DNA of 11,034 nucleotides from Verrucomicrobiales bacterium (GTDB lineage Bacteria; Verrucomicrobiota; Verrucomicrobiia; Verrucomicrobiales; DEV007): the NCBI GenBank assembly GCA_022424805.1, contig JAKMGR010000681.1, forward strand, positions 1 through 11,034. The letters run 5' to 3'. Below are positions 1-7,049 of the stretch, one piece after another; position 1 is the stretch's first letter; each line of letters begins with the position of its first letter. Both the position numbers and the translations under genes were made by a program. The notes below the pieces were generated by a model that saw only the letters and a program-made list of their open reading frames with translations, made no database searches and had not been told where the DNA came from.

Positions 1-558
1 GAGTATATCAGCGACATGATGAAGCTCGTCGCCGAAAAACGCGGCCTCCTCGAAAACACCGAAACGCTCGACTCCACTCGCGTTCTTCTCACCTGTATTC
101 TTCCGCTCAACGAAATCCTAGTGGACTTCAATGACCGTCTCAAGAGCATGACGCGCGGTTACGGCAGCATGGACTACGAGCACGCCGACTATCAGCCAGG
201 CAAGCTCGTTAAAATGGACATGCTCATTGCTGGCGAATCCGTCGACGCTTTCTCCGTGATCGTTCACCGTGACAAAGCCGAATACCGCGGTCGCCAGCTT
301 GCCTCAAAGCTGAAAGACGTGATTCCTCAGCAGCTTTTCACCGTTGCCATTCAGGCCACCATTGGCGGGAAGATCATTGCGCGGGAATCCATCAGCGCGA
401 TGAGGAAAAACGTCACGGCAAAGTGCTACGGCGGTGATATTTCCCGAAAGCGGAAACTCCTCGAAAAGCAAAAAGAGGGAAAGAAAAAGATGAAGGCGAT
501 TGGCAAGGTCAACATTCCGCAGGATGCGTTCATCAAAGTTTTGAAAACGGGCGACTAA
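1..558 (+). CDS. lepA: Elongation factor 4 (LepA), C-terminal part
   Basis: This is the 3' end of a translational GTPase gene, open from base 1 in frame 1, with 185 codons before the TAA at 556-558. The G domain lies outside the window. What remains is the EF-G domain V-like region and the LepA-specific C-terminal domain. Recognisable LepA stretches are [16 protein letters not shown], the conserved [11 protein letters not shown] segment and the basic tail with [17 protein letters not shown]. The family is a ribosome-associated GTPase that acts on translating or assembling ribosomes in the cytoplasm, and the C-terminal domain reaches into the ribosomal A site. The gene is directly followed by lepB after 21 bp, the same order as the E. 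coli lepA-lepB operon. An ATG at 16 is in frame but internal, because the homologous sequence continues upstream of it. Identification is firm. Confidence 0.96.
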   Translation, partial: EYISDMMKLVAEKRGLLENTETLDSTRVLLTCILPLNEILVDFNDRLKSMTRGYGSMDYEHADYQPGKLVKMDMLIAGESVDAFSVIVHRDKAEYRGRQLASKLKDVIPQQLFTVAIQATIGGKIIARESISAMRKNVTAKCYGGDISRKRKLLEKQKEGKKKMKAIGKVNIPQDAFIKVLKTGD

Positions 559-579
559 TCCCGTACCACTCTCCACGAC

Positions 580-1788
580 ATGTTTTTCATCAAGAAGAAA
601 ACCAAGGAAGAACTCGCCGAGCTACCCCTGGACAAAGACGCGATCAAAGGTGGCAATGCCCTTGTCAAGGGAGTGCGTAAATTTCTCCGCTACAACGACG
701 ACCTCATCAGCGATGAGAGAAAAGAGCTGATCGCAGAAAAAAGAGGGGATTTTGTCGAAGCCCTCCAAAATCCCGAGCTGAAGCGCAAAGAAGTTGAAGC
801 TCTGGCGGAGGATCTCACCGAGACCTGCAAAAAATCAGTCAAGGACTACCAGGCGTCTGCCTGGAAGGAAAACATCGAAGTCATTTTCGTCGCCGTCGTC
901 ATTGCGATGGGAATCCGCGCCTATTTCATCCAGCAGTTCAAGATTCCGACCGGTTCGATGCAACCGACTCTTAATGGAATTGTGGCGTATCCGACTCCGG
1001 ATATGAATCCCAAATCCCGATATCACGCTCCCGCCGATTACAAATTGCCCAGCCTTCCGAAGCGCGCCTGGGATAAATTCTGGTATGGCCGCAGCCATGT
1101 CGAGTGGATCGCCAAAGAAGACGACCACATCGTTCTCAACAGCAGCAACGTGTATGGGAAAACCCACTTCATCTTTTTCCCGCGCACGTATCTGATCACC
1201 AAAAAAGGTCATAAATACAGCGCTCCCGGGACTGACTCCCGTATTCAAATGCTGCTGAACCAGCAGCTGATCGGCTCATCTTTTTCTCGAATTATTCCGG
1301 TAAAAAAGGGGGATGTCATCGCGAGAGGCTGGGTGGACACAGGAGACCAACTCGTGGTGAACAAGTTCATTTATCACTGGAAAAAGCCGAACCGCGGCGA
1401 CGTGTTCGTTTTTAACACCCGGGATATCCGGGGCATTCAGGCCGGACTCGATCCCCGGCAAGGTTCCCAGCATTACATCAAGCGTCTCGCAGGAACTCCC
1501 GGAGACGAGATTGCCATCGACCCTCCCAACCTGATGATTAACGGAGAGATCGCTGAGGAGCCCGGTTTTAAACGAGTCGCCTCGCAAGAGGGCCTCTACA
1601 CCGGCTACACCAGTGACGGAAGCCGCTTGTCCGTCGAATTGAAAGACAAGGAATACTGGGCACTCGGAGACAACAGTGCAAACAGCTCAGACTCACGAAT
1701 GTGGGGAGCTGTCCCCGAGCACCGCATCGTCGGTCGGGGAGCGTTTGTCTACTATCCCTTCGGCCACCATTTCGGCAAAATCCGCTAA
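580..1788 (+). CDS. lepB: Signal peptidase I, long form with insert
   Basis: Membrane-anchored serine protease of 402 aa that removes signal peptides from exported proteins. A soluble, charged N-terminal region (about 1-95) precedes a single clear membrane segment at about 99-116. The catalytic serine motif IPTGSMQPTL gives Ser126, and the catalytic lysine is in YIKRLAGTPGDE (Lys301). The substrate-binding strand GDQLVVNKFIY is at 256-265 and the C-terminal box GDNSANSSDSRMWG at 363-376. In ordinary LepB the binding strand follows the serine motif almost directly. Here about 120 residues (133-253) lie between them, and the protein is also longer at its N-terminus than usual. All catalytic elements are intact, so I expect an active enzyme. 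The ATG at 580 follows lepA by 21 bp and has no visible Shine-Dalgarno motif. The gene is probably co-transcribed with lepA and the downstream synthase gene. Confidence 0.95.
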   Translation: MFFIKKKTKEELAELPLDKDAIKGGNALVKGVRKFLRYNDDLISDERKELIAEKRGDFVEALQNPELKRKEVEALAEDLTETCKKSVKDYQASAWKENIEVIFVAVVIAMGIRAYFIQQFKIPTGSMQPTLNGIVAYPTPDMNPKSRYHAPADYKLPSLPKRAWDKFWYGRSHVEWIAKEDDHIVLNSSNVYGKTHFIFFPRTYLITKKGHKYSAPGTDSRIQMLLNQQLIGSSFSRIIPVKKGDVIARGWVDTGDQLVVNKFIYHWKKPNRGDVFVFNTRDIRGIQAGLDPRQGSQHYIKRLAGTPGDEIAIDPPNLMINGEIAEEPGFKRVASQEGLYTGYTSDGSRLSVELKDKEYWALGDNSANSSDSRMWGAVPEHRIVGRGAFVYYPFGHHFGKIR

Positions 1789-1809
1789 CTTTCCCACGCT
1801 CTTAAATCC

Positions 1810-2649
1810 GTGGAACCTCCTTCCGAAACTTCCGCCGAAATCGTCCGCCGCAGCGGATCCAATCTGGCGTTTGCTCTAGCGGTGTTACCCAAGACGAAGC
1901 GCCGGGACATGGGGGTTTTTTACGCCTTCTGCCGCGTCATCGACGATCTCGCAGACGATCCGGACATTCAGATGAAGGACCGCCAAGCTGGCTTACAGCG
2001 TTGGCACGAGCTGGTTCGCGGAGAAGTCGCCGAACCAACTTCGGGAATCGAAGAGGAATTCATCGAACTCTGCTCTCGCCGCTCGTTAAATCCGGATGAC
2101 CTGGAAGCGATTGTCGACGGTGTCGAAATGGATCTCGATCCGCCCGAGTTTGAAACGAGAGAAGATCTGCTCCGTTATTGCTACCGTGTCGCCAGTGCCG
2201 TGGGCCTCGTCAGTATCGAAATTTTCGGCTATGAGAATCCGCAATCGAGAGAATACGCCGAGCAGCTCGGCTACGCCCTGCAGTGGACGAACATCATGCG
2301 CGATATCGGAGAGGACGCTGAGGAGGGGCGCGTGTTTCTGCCCAAAGAAGACCTCGAACGCTTCGGACTTTCACGTGATGACCTGTTTGAAAGAAAACCC
2401 GATCTCGCGAGCTTCCAGCGCCTCATGAAACACGAGACGACGGTAGCTCGTGCATTCTATGCCGAAGCTGAACGCCTTCTTCCCGACGAAGATCGCAAAT
2501 CAATGCGCTCCGCTGAATTGATGAAACGTATCTATTCCGGGATTCTCGATAAGATGGAGGAAGGCGGCTATCGTGTTTTCGAAACGCGATACCGCCTCTC
2601 CAAAGCGAGAATGATCTGCGAATTTCTTCGCGCCAAATATTGTGGATAA
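1810..2649 (+). CDS. Squalene/phytoene synthase family protein (HpnD-like)
   Basis: A trans-isoprenyl diphosphate synthase of 279 aa that joins two prenyl diphosphates head to head. The first aspartate-rich motif is in FCRVIDDLADD (Asp45, Asp46, Asp49). The second is NIMRDIGEDAEEGRVFLP, with Asp165 and Asp169; together they bind the Mg-diphosphate groups. The substrate-pocket segment VDGVEMDLD is at 102-110. The text resembles HpnD (presqualene diphosphate synthase) more than plant-type phytoene synthase. The product (squalene precursor, C30 carotenoid precursor or phytoene) cannot be fixed from sequence reading alone. No HpnC, HpnE or squalene-hopene cyclase gene is nearby. The start is GTG at 1810, 21 bp after lepB, which gives the normal family length; no ATG lies before the SNLAFALAVLPKTKRRDM core. 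The stop codon directly abuts the next ATG, so translational coupling is likely. Confidence 0.88.
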   Translation: MEPPSETSAEIVRRSGSNLAFALAVLPKTKRRDMGVFYAFCRVIDDLADDPDIQMKDRQAGLQRWHELVRGEVAEPTSGIEEEFIELCSRRSLNPDDLEAIVDGVEMDLDPPEFETREDLLRYCYRVASAVGLVSIEIFGYENPQSREYAEQLGYALQWTNIMRDIGEDAEEGRVFLPKEDLERFGLSRDDLFERKPDLASFQRLMKHETTVARAFYAEAERLLPDEDRKSMRSAELMKRIYSGILDKMEEGGYRVFETRYRLSKARMICEFLRAKYCG

Positions 2650-3099
2650 ATGGAAACCCTTCGCTTCAAACACGCTCGATTTTCTGCCCGCCTCCCTGTC
2701 GATTTTCGCTATTCGCTGAGTCATTACTGGATGTCTCCTGACGAAGAAAATCCCGGAGTCTGGCGCGTCGGCTTTACAAAGTTCGCTACCCGAATGCTCG
2801 GTGAACTGGTCGAAGCACGATTCGAAGTTGGTGAAGATGGTGACGTTTCCTCAGGCATGCAGATCGGCTATGTCGAAGGGTTCAAAGCCGCCAGTGATCT
2901 GTTCTCGGTCATGGACGGAAAATTCGTCGGCGGGAATCCCATTCTCGAAGAAGATGCCTGCATCGTGAAGAGCTCCCCCTACGTGGACGGCTGGCTTTAC
3001 TCCGTAAAAGGCAAACCGGAAGAAACCAGCGTCGATGTTCAAGGCTATCACGATCACCTGACCACCCTGATCAATAAGATGCAGGAGGAAGGGTATTGA
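2650..3099 (+). CDS. GcvH-like lipoyl-domain protein
   Basis: A protein of 149 aa with the fold signature of the glycine cleavage H protein. HYWMSPDEENPGVWRVGFT (25-43) corresponds to the usual HEW...VGIT start. LGELVEARFEVGEDGDV follows, then the lipoylation site VEGFKAASDLFS, where Lys79 is the expected lipoyl lysine. The region ends with SSPYVDGWLYSVK, matching the usual DPYGEGWL. H proteins shuttle an aminomethyl group on lipoyllysine between the P, T and L proteins of glycine cleavage, and in some bacteria they also relay lipoate. Here no gcvT or gcvP is adjacent. About 20 extra residues at the N-terminus (METLRFKHARFSARLPVDFR) and a C-terminal tail make it longer than the usual roughly 125-130 aa. 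It could be the true H protein with unlinked partners or a specialised lipoyl carrier. The ATG follows the TAA of the synthase gene with no gap. Confidence 0.85.
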   Translation: METLRFKHARFSARLPVDFRYSLSHYWMSPDEENPGVWRVGFTKFATRMLGELVEARFEVGEDGDVSSGMQIGYVEGFKAASDLFSVMDGKFVGGNPILEEDACIVKSSPYVDGWLYSVKGKPEETSVDVQGYHDHLTTLINKMQEEGY

Positions 3100-3100
3100 A

Positions 3101-3115
3101 CGCCGCTTCGCGGCG
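3101..3115 (+). other. GC-rich hairpin after the gcvH-like gene
   Basis: One base after the TGA of the gcvH-like gene, CGCCGC (3101-3106) and GCGGCG (3110-3115) form a perfect 6-bp GC stem with a TTC loop. No T-run follows (the next bases are AATGCGG), so it is not a standard intrinsic terminator. It may still slow polymerase or protect the 3' end of the upstream transcript. It marks the longest gap in the + strand gene run before 5752, a sensible place for a transcription unit boundary. Confidence 0.4.
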
Positions 3116-3125
3116 AATGCGGAAC

Positions 3126-3167
3126 TTTGAACGTTGAAAGTTCAGCCTTGAACGTTGAAAGTTCTCC
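3126..3167 (+). repeat. Heptad repeat array A (six 7-bp units, GTTGAAC-like)
   Basis: Forty-two bases can be read as six consecutive 7-bp units related to GTTGAAC. Units 2 and 5 are both GTTGAAA, and units 1 and 4 are TTTGAAC and CTTGAAC. Units 3 and 6 are the most divergent (GTTCAGC, GTTCTCC). The 17-mer TTGAACGTTGAAAGTTC occurs exactly twice, at 3127-3143 and 3148-3164, offset by 21 bp (three heptads). The stretch 3122-3143 is also a near palindrome: GAACTTT and AAAGTTC arms flank a central AACGTT, with one mismatched pair. The array ends 2 bp before the ATG of the G3E GTPase gene. A related array lies at 7050-7091. Confidence 0.8.
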
Positions 3168-3169
3168 TC

Positions 3170-4291
3170 ATGCCTTCCCGATACATCATGATCGGTGGCT
3201 TCCTCGGCGCAGGAAAGACCACTCTCATTCAGCGCTTCGCAGCCCACATAGATATGTGCGATCAAAAGGTCGGGCTCATCACGAATGATCAGGGTGCCGG
3301 ACTCGTCGACTCTGCGATCGGGAGATCCAATCGTTTCCCCGTTGAAGAAATCTCCGGCGGCTGTTTTTGCTGTCGCTTCAACTCTCTCATCGATGCTGCC
3401 GTTTCTCTCACGGAAGACACTCGACCTGATGTCTTTCTCGCTGAACCAGTGGGAAGCTGCACCGATCTTGTCGCGACGGTGAGCCTGCCCTTGCAACAAA
3501 TCTACGGCGATGAATACACCGTGGCGCCGCTGAGCGTCCTCGTCGATCCAATCCGTGCCGGGCAAATCCTCGGAATCGGCGATGGGAAAAAATTCTCCGA
3601 CAACGTAACTTACATCTACCAGAAGCAGTTGGAAGAAGCGGAGTTCATTGTCGTGAACAAACTCGACCTCCTCGACGAAGCGGCACAAGTCGAATTGCGA
3701 GAAGCCCTGCAGGCAAAATTCCCTGAGGCGAAAATATTTGAGCTTTCCGCGAGGGAAGGCGCTGGGTGCGAAGACTGGTTCGAGGCTGTCCTTGCTTCCG
3801 AGATTAATACTTCGCGCTTTCTCGACATCGACTACGAGCGCTACGGCGAAGGCGAAGCTCTCCTCGGCTGGCTCAATGCTACGGTAGAAATCGAAGCCGA
3901 TCGCGAGGTCGAAGAGTTCGACGCGAACGATCTGCTCACCCGCATCGCGGGGGCCATTCGCACCAGTCTGGAGAAAGTCGGAGCCGAAGTCGCTCATCTC
4001 AAGATGACCTTGAATCCGATCGGAGATGAATATGAGCTCGCGGCGATCAACCTCGTCCGTGGCGATTCCAATCCCGAGCTTTCTCACAAGATCTACGAAG
4101 AAATCGAAGACGGAATTCTTCTCCTCAATATTCGGGCCGAGGTCGATCCTGATACCTTGGAATCCAGCGCGAAGGAGGCTTTGAAGTGGGAAATCGAGGG
4201 TGAGAGCGGACTTTCCATGAAAGTTGTTCATCTCGAACACTTTCGCCCCGGCAAGCCAGAGCCGACTCACCGAATCACTGCCGAAACCTGA
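3170..4291 (+). CDS. CobW/COG0523-type G3E GTPase
   Basis: A cytoplasmic P-loop GTPase of 373 aa in the G3E family, whose members deliver or insert metals (Zn, Co, Ni, Fe). The Walker A loop is GFLGAGKTT (10-18). The CxCC metal-binding motif of the COG0523 branch is in GGCFCC (63-68). The guanine-specificity motif is NKLD (163-166), and ISGG with the AEPVG segment (91-95) covers the switch region. The C-terminal half (about 215-373) includes ERYGEGEALLGWLNATVEI and ends with HLEHFRPGKPEPTHRI. I cannot assign it to a named subgroup (CobW, YeiR, YjiA or ZagA type). The start is set at ATG 3170. An in-frame TTG at 3155 lies inside the repeat array and would add only MKVLL before the P-loop strand. 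The stop is 2 bp before the permease GTG. No Zur-like operator was recognised, so the metal is unknown. Confidence 0.92.
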   Translation: MPSRYIMIGGFLGAGKTTLIQRFAAHIDMCDQKVGLITNDQGAGLVDSAIGRSNRFPVEEISGGCFCCRFNSLIDAAVSLTEDTRPDVFLAEPVGSCTDLVATVSLPLQQIYGDEYTVAPLSVLVDPIRAGQILGIGDGKKFSDNVTYIYQKQLEEAEFIVVNKLDLLDEAAQVELREALQAKFPEAKIFELSAREGAGCEDWFEAVLASEINTSRFLDIDYERYGEGEALLGWLNATVEIEADREVEEFDANDLLTRIAGAIRTSLEKVGAEVAHLKMTLNPIGDEYELAAINLVRGDSNPELSHKIYEEIEDGILLLNIRAEVDPDTLESSAKEALKWEIEGESGLSMKVVHLEHFRPGKPEPTHRITAET

Positions 4292-4293
4292 TC

Positions 4294-5028
4294 GTGAAAA
4301 CCTTTCTCGGTATATTCGTAAGCGTCGTCCTCGGAGCGACTTTCTGCTTCGTGTTCTGGATCGTCGTGTCGCACGATTATCAATGGGATGCAATTGCACC
4401 CTACAAGGGAAATTTCATCAGCGGTTGGTGGACGACACTTCTCATCTCCGCCATCGCACTCGTCGGCAGCATCCTGATCGGAGCACTCCTGACGAGTGGA
4501 CAACTTTCTCCCTGGAAGGTTCCGCGAATCCTGTCCCGCAGTTTCGTCGAACTCATTCGCGGCACTCCCCTGCTCACGCAGATTCTGATTGGATACTACC
4601 TCGTCGCTCCAGCCATTGGCTGGGACAGTCGCTTTGGCGTCGGAATTCTTGTTCTTTCCTGTTTCTCCGGCGCCTACCTTTCCGAAATTTTTCGCGGCGG
4701 CGTGGAGTCGATCCCTTCCTCGCAGTGGCTCTCGGCAAAGGCGATTGGTTTCACCGACGCGCAGACCTATCGCTTCGTCGTGATTCCCCAGGCAATTCGA
4801 CGCGTCCTGCCTGCCTCCGCGGGACAGTTTGCCAATCTCATCAAAGATTCCTCCCTGCTTTTTGTCATCAGCGTGCACGAGTTTACGATGCAGGCGCGAG
4901 AAGTGAACGCGAACACGTACGCGACCTTCGAAGCGTATCTCCCTCTCATCTTCGGGTACTTCATTCTGACATTTCCCATTTCGCTACTCAGTCGGTCCCT
5001 TGAAAAACGTTTCGCTTATGAGCATTGA
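4294..5028 (+). CDS. Polar amino acid ABC transporter permease (HisM/GlnP type)
   Basis: Inner-membrane permease subunit of a polar amino acid uptake transporter, 244 aa. The family-typical start of the transport domain is FISGWWTTLLISAIALVGS (about 42-60), followed by ELIRGTPLLTQILIGYY (about 89-105). The cytoplasmic EAA loop that contacts the ATPase is in VESIPSSQWLSAKAIGFTD (about 137-155), followed by VIPQAIRRVLPASAGQFANLIKDSSL. An extra N-terminal hydrophobic segment (about 5-25) precedes the usual five-helix core. The start is GTG at 4294, 2 bp after the GTPase stop. The end overlaps the ATPase gene by 11 bp. The substrate cannot be read from the permease. Only one permease gene is present, so a homodimer is likely. 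Confidence 0.93.
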   Translation: MKTFLGIFVSVVLGATFCFVFWIVVSHDYQWDAIAPYKGNFISGWWTTLLISAIALVGSILIGALLTSGQLSPWKVPRILSRSFVELIRGTPLLTQILIGYYLVAPAIGWDSRFGVGILVLSCFSGAYLSEIFRGGVESIPSSQWLSAKAIGFTDAQTYRFVVIPQAIRRVLPASAGQFANLIKDSSLLFVISVHEFTMQAREVNANTYATFEAYLPLIFGYFILTFPISLLSRSLEKRFAYEH

Positions 5029-5752
5029 GACTGCCAGCCTGACAAAGCACTACGTCGAGACGAAAGCGATCGACAACGTCTCCGTTTCGATCGGCGACGA
5101 CGTCCAGGTTCTCGCACTCATCGGCCCGTCCGGCGGAGGCAAGTCGACCTTTCTGCGGCTCATCGGAGGCCTCGAATCTCCAACCTTCGGCGAAGTTACG
5201 GTGAATGGAATCACGCTACCGGTTGACGATTCCGCACTACGAGAATGGAGAAAGAAAAACGGATTCCTCTTTCAATCCTTCAACCTCTTCCCCCATCTCA
5301 CCGCGGAAGAAAACGTCATTCTACCGCTCGCTGAGGTTCATCAATCATCTCAAGAGGATGCCAAAAACAGAGCGCAGGAGGTGCTCTCGCGCTTTGGTCT
5401 GGCGAAACATCTCGGCAAACAGCCTGGTCAGTTATCCGGCGGCCAACAGCAGCGCGTTGCCCTGGCTCGCGCTATTGCCCACAAGCCGCAGTGGCTCCTT
5501 CTCGACGAGCCAACTTCGGCACTCGATCCGGAAATGAAAGCGGAGGTTCTCGACCTCATCGAAGAGTTACAGAAAAGCGGGCAGAAAATCATTCTTTCCA
5601 CCCACGAAATGGGATTCGCGCGCCGAGCGAGTGATCATGTCATTTTTTTGTCTGACGGACAAAAGCTGGAAGAGGGAAATGCAGAGGAGTTGTTCGAAAA
5701 TCCAAAAACAGCTGAGGTGAAATTGTTCCTGGAAAAAGTGATGAAGTGGTAA
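5018..5752 (+). CDS. Polar amino acid ABC transporter ATPase (GlnQ type)
   Basis: ATP-binding subunit that powers the permease encoded just upstream; 244 aa, the usual GlnQ/HisP length. It has Walker A GPSGGGKST (36-44), Q-loop FLFQSFNLFPHLT (Gln86), signature LSGGQQQR (139-146), Walker B LLLDEP (160-165) with catalytic Glu164, D-loop SALD (167-170) and switch His196 in STHEMGFAR. The QQQR signature and FNLFPHLT are characteristic of amino acid importers. The ATG at 5018 lies inside the permease gene (11-bp overlap) and gives MSIETASLTKHY, a normal family start. An in-frame TTG at 5000 is less likely. No periplasmic binding protein gene is in the window, so that component must be encoded elsewhere. 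Confidence 0.94.
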   Translation: MSIETASLTKHYVETKAIDNVSVSIGDDVQVLALIGPSGGGKSTFLRLIGGLESPTFGEVTVNGITLPVDDSALREWRKKNGFLFQSFNLFPHLTAEENVILPLAEVHQSSQEDAKNRAQEVLSRFGLAKHLGKQPGQLSGGQQQRVALARAIAHKPQWLLLDEPTSALDPEMKAEVLDLIEELQKSGQKIILSTHEMGFARRASDHVIFLSDGQKLEEGNAEELFENPKTAEVKLFLEKVMKW

Positions 5753-5801
5753 GCCTCTTCACTCTGGACAGCGAACCTGCTTTCTGGCGAGAATTTTCTC
5801 C

Positions 5802-6089
5802 ATAGGTTGGCTAGTAACTATTGCAGTTGGATTCGTTGCTGGAGCTCTCGGAAGTTTCGTTATGCCGGGGGAAGACCCAGGTAGAGGTTGTCTTTTCACC
5901 ACTCTCCTCGGAATCGGCGGGGCGATCGTTGGATAGTTTATCACCAAGTTTCTCAACTACTCGGACCCTGACGCGAAAATAGTTTTCGATCTTCCCAGCA
6001 TTGGCCTTTCTGCGGCCGGCGTAGTCGTCATTCTTCTCCTCTACCGGATGATCTTCGGGAAGAAAAAAGGTGAGAAAAAGAAGAAGTAA
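5802..6089 (+). pseudogene. Broken GlsB/YeaQ/YmgE-type small membrane protein gene
   Basis: A 96-codon reading frame encodes a small membrane protein of the GlsB/YeaQ/YmgE (transglycosylase-associated) family but is interrupted. The visible protein has GWLVTIAVGFVAGALGSFVM, then PGEDPGRGCLFTTLLGIGG and AIVG, followed by TAG at 5934-5936. The same frame resumes with FITKFLNYSDPDAKIVFDLP, a third hydrophobic segment (SIGLSAAGVVVILLLYRMIF) and a lysine-rich tail to TAA at 6087-6089. The glycine-rich helices and the MPG.DPG turn are family hallmarks. There is no ATG, GTG or TTG in frame between the ATPase stop and residue GWLV; the codon where ATG is expected is ATA at 5802. The only ATG before the TAG (5862) falls inside the MPG motif. 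Two separate lesions in one small gene point to decay rather than a sequencing slip. The frame ends exactly where the convergent AEC gene ends. Confidence 0.75.
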
Positions 6090-7031
6090 TCAAGGCACTG
6101 CCCACGGAATCCATCCGGCACGGAGCGCGGCAAGTATCGCCGTTACGACGAGCGACGCGAGAAAGGTTGAATAGAACACCGCCGCCGCAGCAAAGCGGCT
6201 GTTCCCATTAAACTCGTGCGCGAGTAGCGCGGTGTTCACAGCGGTGGGAGCGGCTGCTCCAACAATAAGAATCGCGGCTACCGTCCCCTCAAAACCGAAA
6301 ACCCAGGTGTAGAACACTGCCACGGCCGGTCCCCCAAGAAGGCGGATCACAAGCGCCCAGCCCAGATTCCCGCCGGGATGTGGTGGTTTTGTTTTCGACA
6401 GTTGAACTCCAAGCGTGATCAGGGCAAATGCAACGAGAGCGCTAGCAAGATACTCAAGTGGGGTCCAGATGAAGGTAACATCCTCAAGCGGGTTTCCAAA
6501 AGATCGCAGGGTCAACGCTATCAGGATTGCCCACGGGGAAGGCTGCTTCAGAATAGGAACGATCCACCCCTTTCGCTCTTTGCTTCCCGCATTCGCAAGG
6601 AACACGCCGAGCGAAAAGCTCGTCAGATTCATTGTCGCGAGCACGAACACTTGAATCACGCCTCCATATTGGGAGAATGCCAGCGTCATCAGCGGGATGC
6701 CCCAGTTTCCGCTGTTGTAGATCATCGTGGCGAGCTGCATCGAGTAGCAGTCGACAGGGTTCTGTTTCCGAAGCTTGCAGACGAGCCAACTGAGAGCGCC
6801 CATCGAAAAGATGATGCAAACCGTGAAACCGACAATCGAGAGGCCCAGTTTCCCCCCGAGATCCGATGACGAAAGGCGAGTCAGGATAAAAGCGGGAACA
6901 AAGAGGTAGATATTCAGCTTTACCAAGGACTTCAGGTCGAGGTCGTAGAGACGATCCAGCCCCCAACCCAGCCCCGCGAGGACAAGAATGGGAAGGCATA
7001 CAGAGAAAAAGATGTCGAGAAAGATGGGCAT
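6090..7031 (-). CDS. AEC (auxin efflux carrier) family permease
   Basis: An integral membrane transporter of 313 aa with about ten hydrophobic segments arranged as two five-helix halves around a polar loop, as in the AEC/BASS-like fold. The typical N-terminus is MPIFLDIFFSVCLPILVLAG followed by LGWGLDR. A helix-break motif NSGNWGIPL is near 108-116, and a second polar motif, AAPTAVNTALLAHEFNGN, lies near the C-terminus. Family members transport small organic anions such as malate or malonate, or auxin-like compounds; the substrate here cannot be inferred. I chose ATG at 7031 because it gives the usual family start. A GTG at 7049 would add six residues (MPSAVF) and would abut the heptad array. 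The gene follows the dehydrogenase-like gene on the same strand after about 97 bp, so co-transcription is possible but uncertain. Confidence 0.88.
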   Translation of the reverse strand: MPIFLDIFFSVCLPILVLAGLGWGLDRLYDLDLKSLVKLNIYLFVPAFILTRLSSSDLGGKLGLSIVGFTVCIIFSMGALSWLVCKLRKQNPVDCYSMQLATMIYNSGNWGIPLMTLAFSQYGGVIQVFVLATMNLTSFSLGVFLANAGSKERKGWIVPILKQPSPWAILIALTLRSFGNPLEDVTFIWTPLEYLASALVAFALITLGVQLSKTKPPHPGGNLGWALVIRLLGGPAVAVFYTWVFGFEGTVAAILIVGAAAPTAVNTALLAHEFNGNSRFAAAAVFYSTFLASLVVTAILAALRAGWIPWAVP

Positions 7032-7049
7032 AAAAACGGCGCTGGGCAC

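Noticed and set aside
3126..3167. Short CRISPR-like array
   Set aside because: The units are 7 bp with no spacers and there are no cas genes, so it is a tandem short repeat.
3155..3169. TTG start for the G3E GTPase gene
   Set aside because: It lies within the heptad repeat and adds only five residues; ATG 3170 fits the family start.
3071..4399. Long open frame on the - strand (442 codons) opposite the G3E GTPase gene
   Set aside because: Its translation shows no recognisable family motifs, and the + strand carries an intact P-loop GTPase. It is a codon-bias shadow.
5753..5801. Intrinsic terminator after the ABC ATPase gene
   Set aside because: No stem-loop followed by a T-run is visible.
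5934..5936. Programmed TAG readthrough or pyrrolysine recoding
   Set aside because: No supporting context is visible, and the same gene also lacks a start codon, which favours decay.
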